This document shows, one piece after another, positions 20,608 to 21,525 of a stretch of 21,525 nucleotides of DNA. A model generated the notes under the pieces. It had not been told where the DNA came from and did no database searches. It worked only from the letters and a program-made list of their open reading frames with translations. Numbering within the stretch: the first letter of the stretch is position 1; every line of letters begins with the position of its first letter. The stretch is from a bacterium (GTDB lineage: Bacteria; Verrucomicrobiota; Kiritimatiellia; UBA8416), in contig JAIFLS010000120.1 of assembly GCA_020048935.1 (NCBI GenBank), forward strand, positions 1 to 21,525, written 5' to 3'. A program made the translations under genes and the position numbers.

Positions 20608-21525
20608 TCATCCGACGGTACGGCGAAGGAAATTCAACTCGTTAAGCACCACGCCGGTGCCTTCGGCTACCGCACTGAGCGGATCGTCGGCAACATGCAC
20701 AGGCAAACCGGTCTGTTCGGCAATCAGCTTGTCGATACCGCGCAGCAATGCCCCGCCACCGGCGAGTACCATGCCACGGTCCACGAGATCGGCAGACAAT
20801 TCCGGCGGACATCGTTCAAGCGTCACACGCACGGCATCGATAATGGAAGACACCGGTTCCTGCAATGCCTCGCGAATCTCTTCAGACGTGATCGTCAGCG
20901 TTTTTGGAAGCCCCGCTACCAGATCCCGTCCCTTCACCTCAGTGCTCGTTTCCTCGCCAGTCGGATAAGCTGACCCCATGGTTATCTTGATCTCTTCGGC
21001 TGTTCGTTCCCCTATCATCAAATTATAAACCCGCTTCATGTACTGGACGATACACTCATCCATCTCGTCGCCACCGACCCTCACGGTACGACTATAGACA
21101 ATCCCCGCCAGTGAAATCAGCGCCACCTCAGTCGTGCCACCGCCGATATCCACCACCATGTTGCCCGCCGGTTCCTGGACCGGCAGCCCCACGCCGATAG
21201 CCGCCGCCATCGGTTCCTCGATCAGGAAAACTTCCCTCGCCCCCGCATGGGTCGCCGAATCCTTCACGGCCCGCTTCTCCACTTCCGTGATATCACTCGG
21301 GACGGCGATGATGATCCGCGGACGAACCATCTTGCGGCGAACGTGGATTTTCTTGATGAAATACCGCAGCATCGCCTCGGTAATCTCGAAATCCGCGATC
21401 ACGCCAGCCTTCATCGGGCGAATCGCGATGATATTGCCGGGTGTACGGCCAAGCATACGCTTCGCCTCGTCACCGACCGCCAGGACCTTCCGCGTACCTT
21501 CCTGTATCGCCACGACGGAAGGCTC
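20608..21525 (-). CDS. mreB: Actin-like cell-shape protein MreB (N-terminus beyond window)
   Basis: The frame is open to the right edge and starts mid-protein with EPSVVAIQEGTRKVLAVGDEAKRMLGRTPGN, a classic MreB stretch that normally begins near residue 30. About 30 residues are therefore missing and the GTG at 21513 is an internal Val codon. The visible 305 residues include IRPMKAGVIADFEITEAMLRYF, the phosphate-2 region NMVVDIGGGTTEVALISL, the GGDEMDE hinge, and the adenosine-binding VLAGGGALLRGIDKLI. MreB forms ATP-dependent filaments that organise lateral wall synthesis. It is the first gene of the mreBCD-mrdA-rodA cluster as far as can be seen. Confidence 0.97.
   Translation of the reverse strand, partial: EPSVVAIQEGTRKVLAVGDEAKRMLGRTPGNIIAIRPMKAGVIADFEITEAMLRYFIKKIHVRRKMVRPRIIIAVPSDITEVEKRAVKDSATHAGAREVFLIEEPMAAAIGVGLPVQEPAGNMVVDIGGGTTEVALISLAGIVYSRTVRVGGDEMDECIVQYMKRVYNLMIGERTAEEIKITMGSAYPTGEETSTEVKGRDLVAGLPKTLTITSEEIREALQEPVSSIIDAVRVTLERCPPELSADLVDRGMVLAGGGALLRGIDKLIAEQTGLPVHVADDPLSAVAEGTGVVLNELNFLRRTVG

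Noticed and set aside
20608..21513. GTG at 21513 as the mreB start
   Set aside because: The residues before it (EPSV) belong to the conserved MreB sequence and the frame is open to the window edge, so the gene is truncated rather than short.

Overview
The window looks like a chromosomal segment from a GC-rich Gram-negative bacterium. The best guess is the PVC group, near Kiritimatiellota/Verrucomicrobiota. This is an inference from two things: a very long secreted protein built from SFE(A/N)P jelly-roll-like and Fn3-like modules and ending in an FGE/SUMF1-type domain, and a neighbouring Asp-rich (thrombospondin-3-like) secreted protein. No ribosomal RNA is present to settle the taxonomy. Every convincing gene lies on the minus strand, so transcription runs from high to low coordinates.

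Right part (about 9.3-21.5 kb) is core. Reading in the direction of transcription it holds mreB (N-terminus cut by the window edge), mreC, mreD, mrdA (PBP2) and rodA, which is the elongasome set with stop/start overlaps from mreC to rodA. Next come an RNase E/G family endoribonuclease (rng), the LPS-export outer-membrane protein lptD, a family-B DNA polymerase (Pol II-like, with a C-terminal QGELF that resembles a beta-clamp motif), and an isolated major pseudopilin gene gspG. Then comes tRNA-Pro(GGG) with an encoded CCA. LptD shows that the cell has an LPS-type outer membrane.

Middle part (about 8.3-9.2 kb), just past the tRNA 3' end, has no convincing gene. It holds a cluster of stem-loops, including two copies of a roughly 48-bp hairpin repeat and an 11-bp tandem repeat, and it separates core from accessory genes.

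Left part (about 1-8.3 kb) is accessory. A soluble REC-PAS-histidine kinase is followed by a NarL/LuxR-type response regulator. A 338-bp intergenic region with a tandem 10-bp repeat and a candidate promoter comes next, then a 1749-codon secreted repeat protein, and 4 bp further on a second secreted protein that runs off the left edge. A reasonable but unproven reading is that the two-component pair controls the secreted-protein operon through the tandem repeat.

The most striking structure is inside the long secreted protein. Its module order (A-Fn-B-Fn-B')(A-Fn-B-Fn-C) is a tandem duplication with a register of exactly 2160 bp (720 codons) at four separate landmarks. The duplication edge coincides with the signal-peptide junction. 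The terminal FGE-like domain lacks the two catalytic cysteine positions of true formylglycine-generating enzymes.
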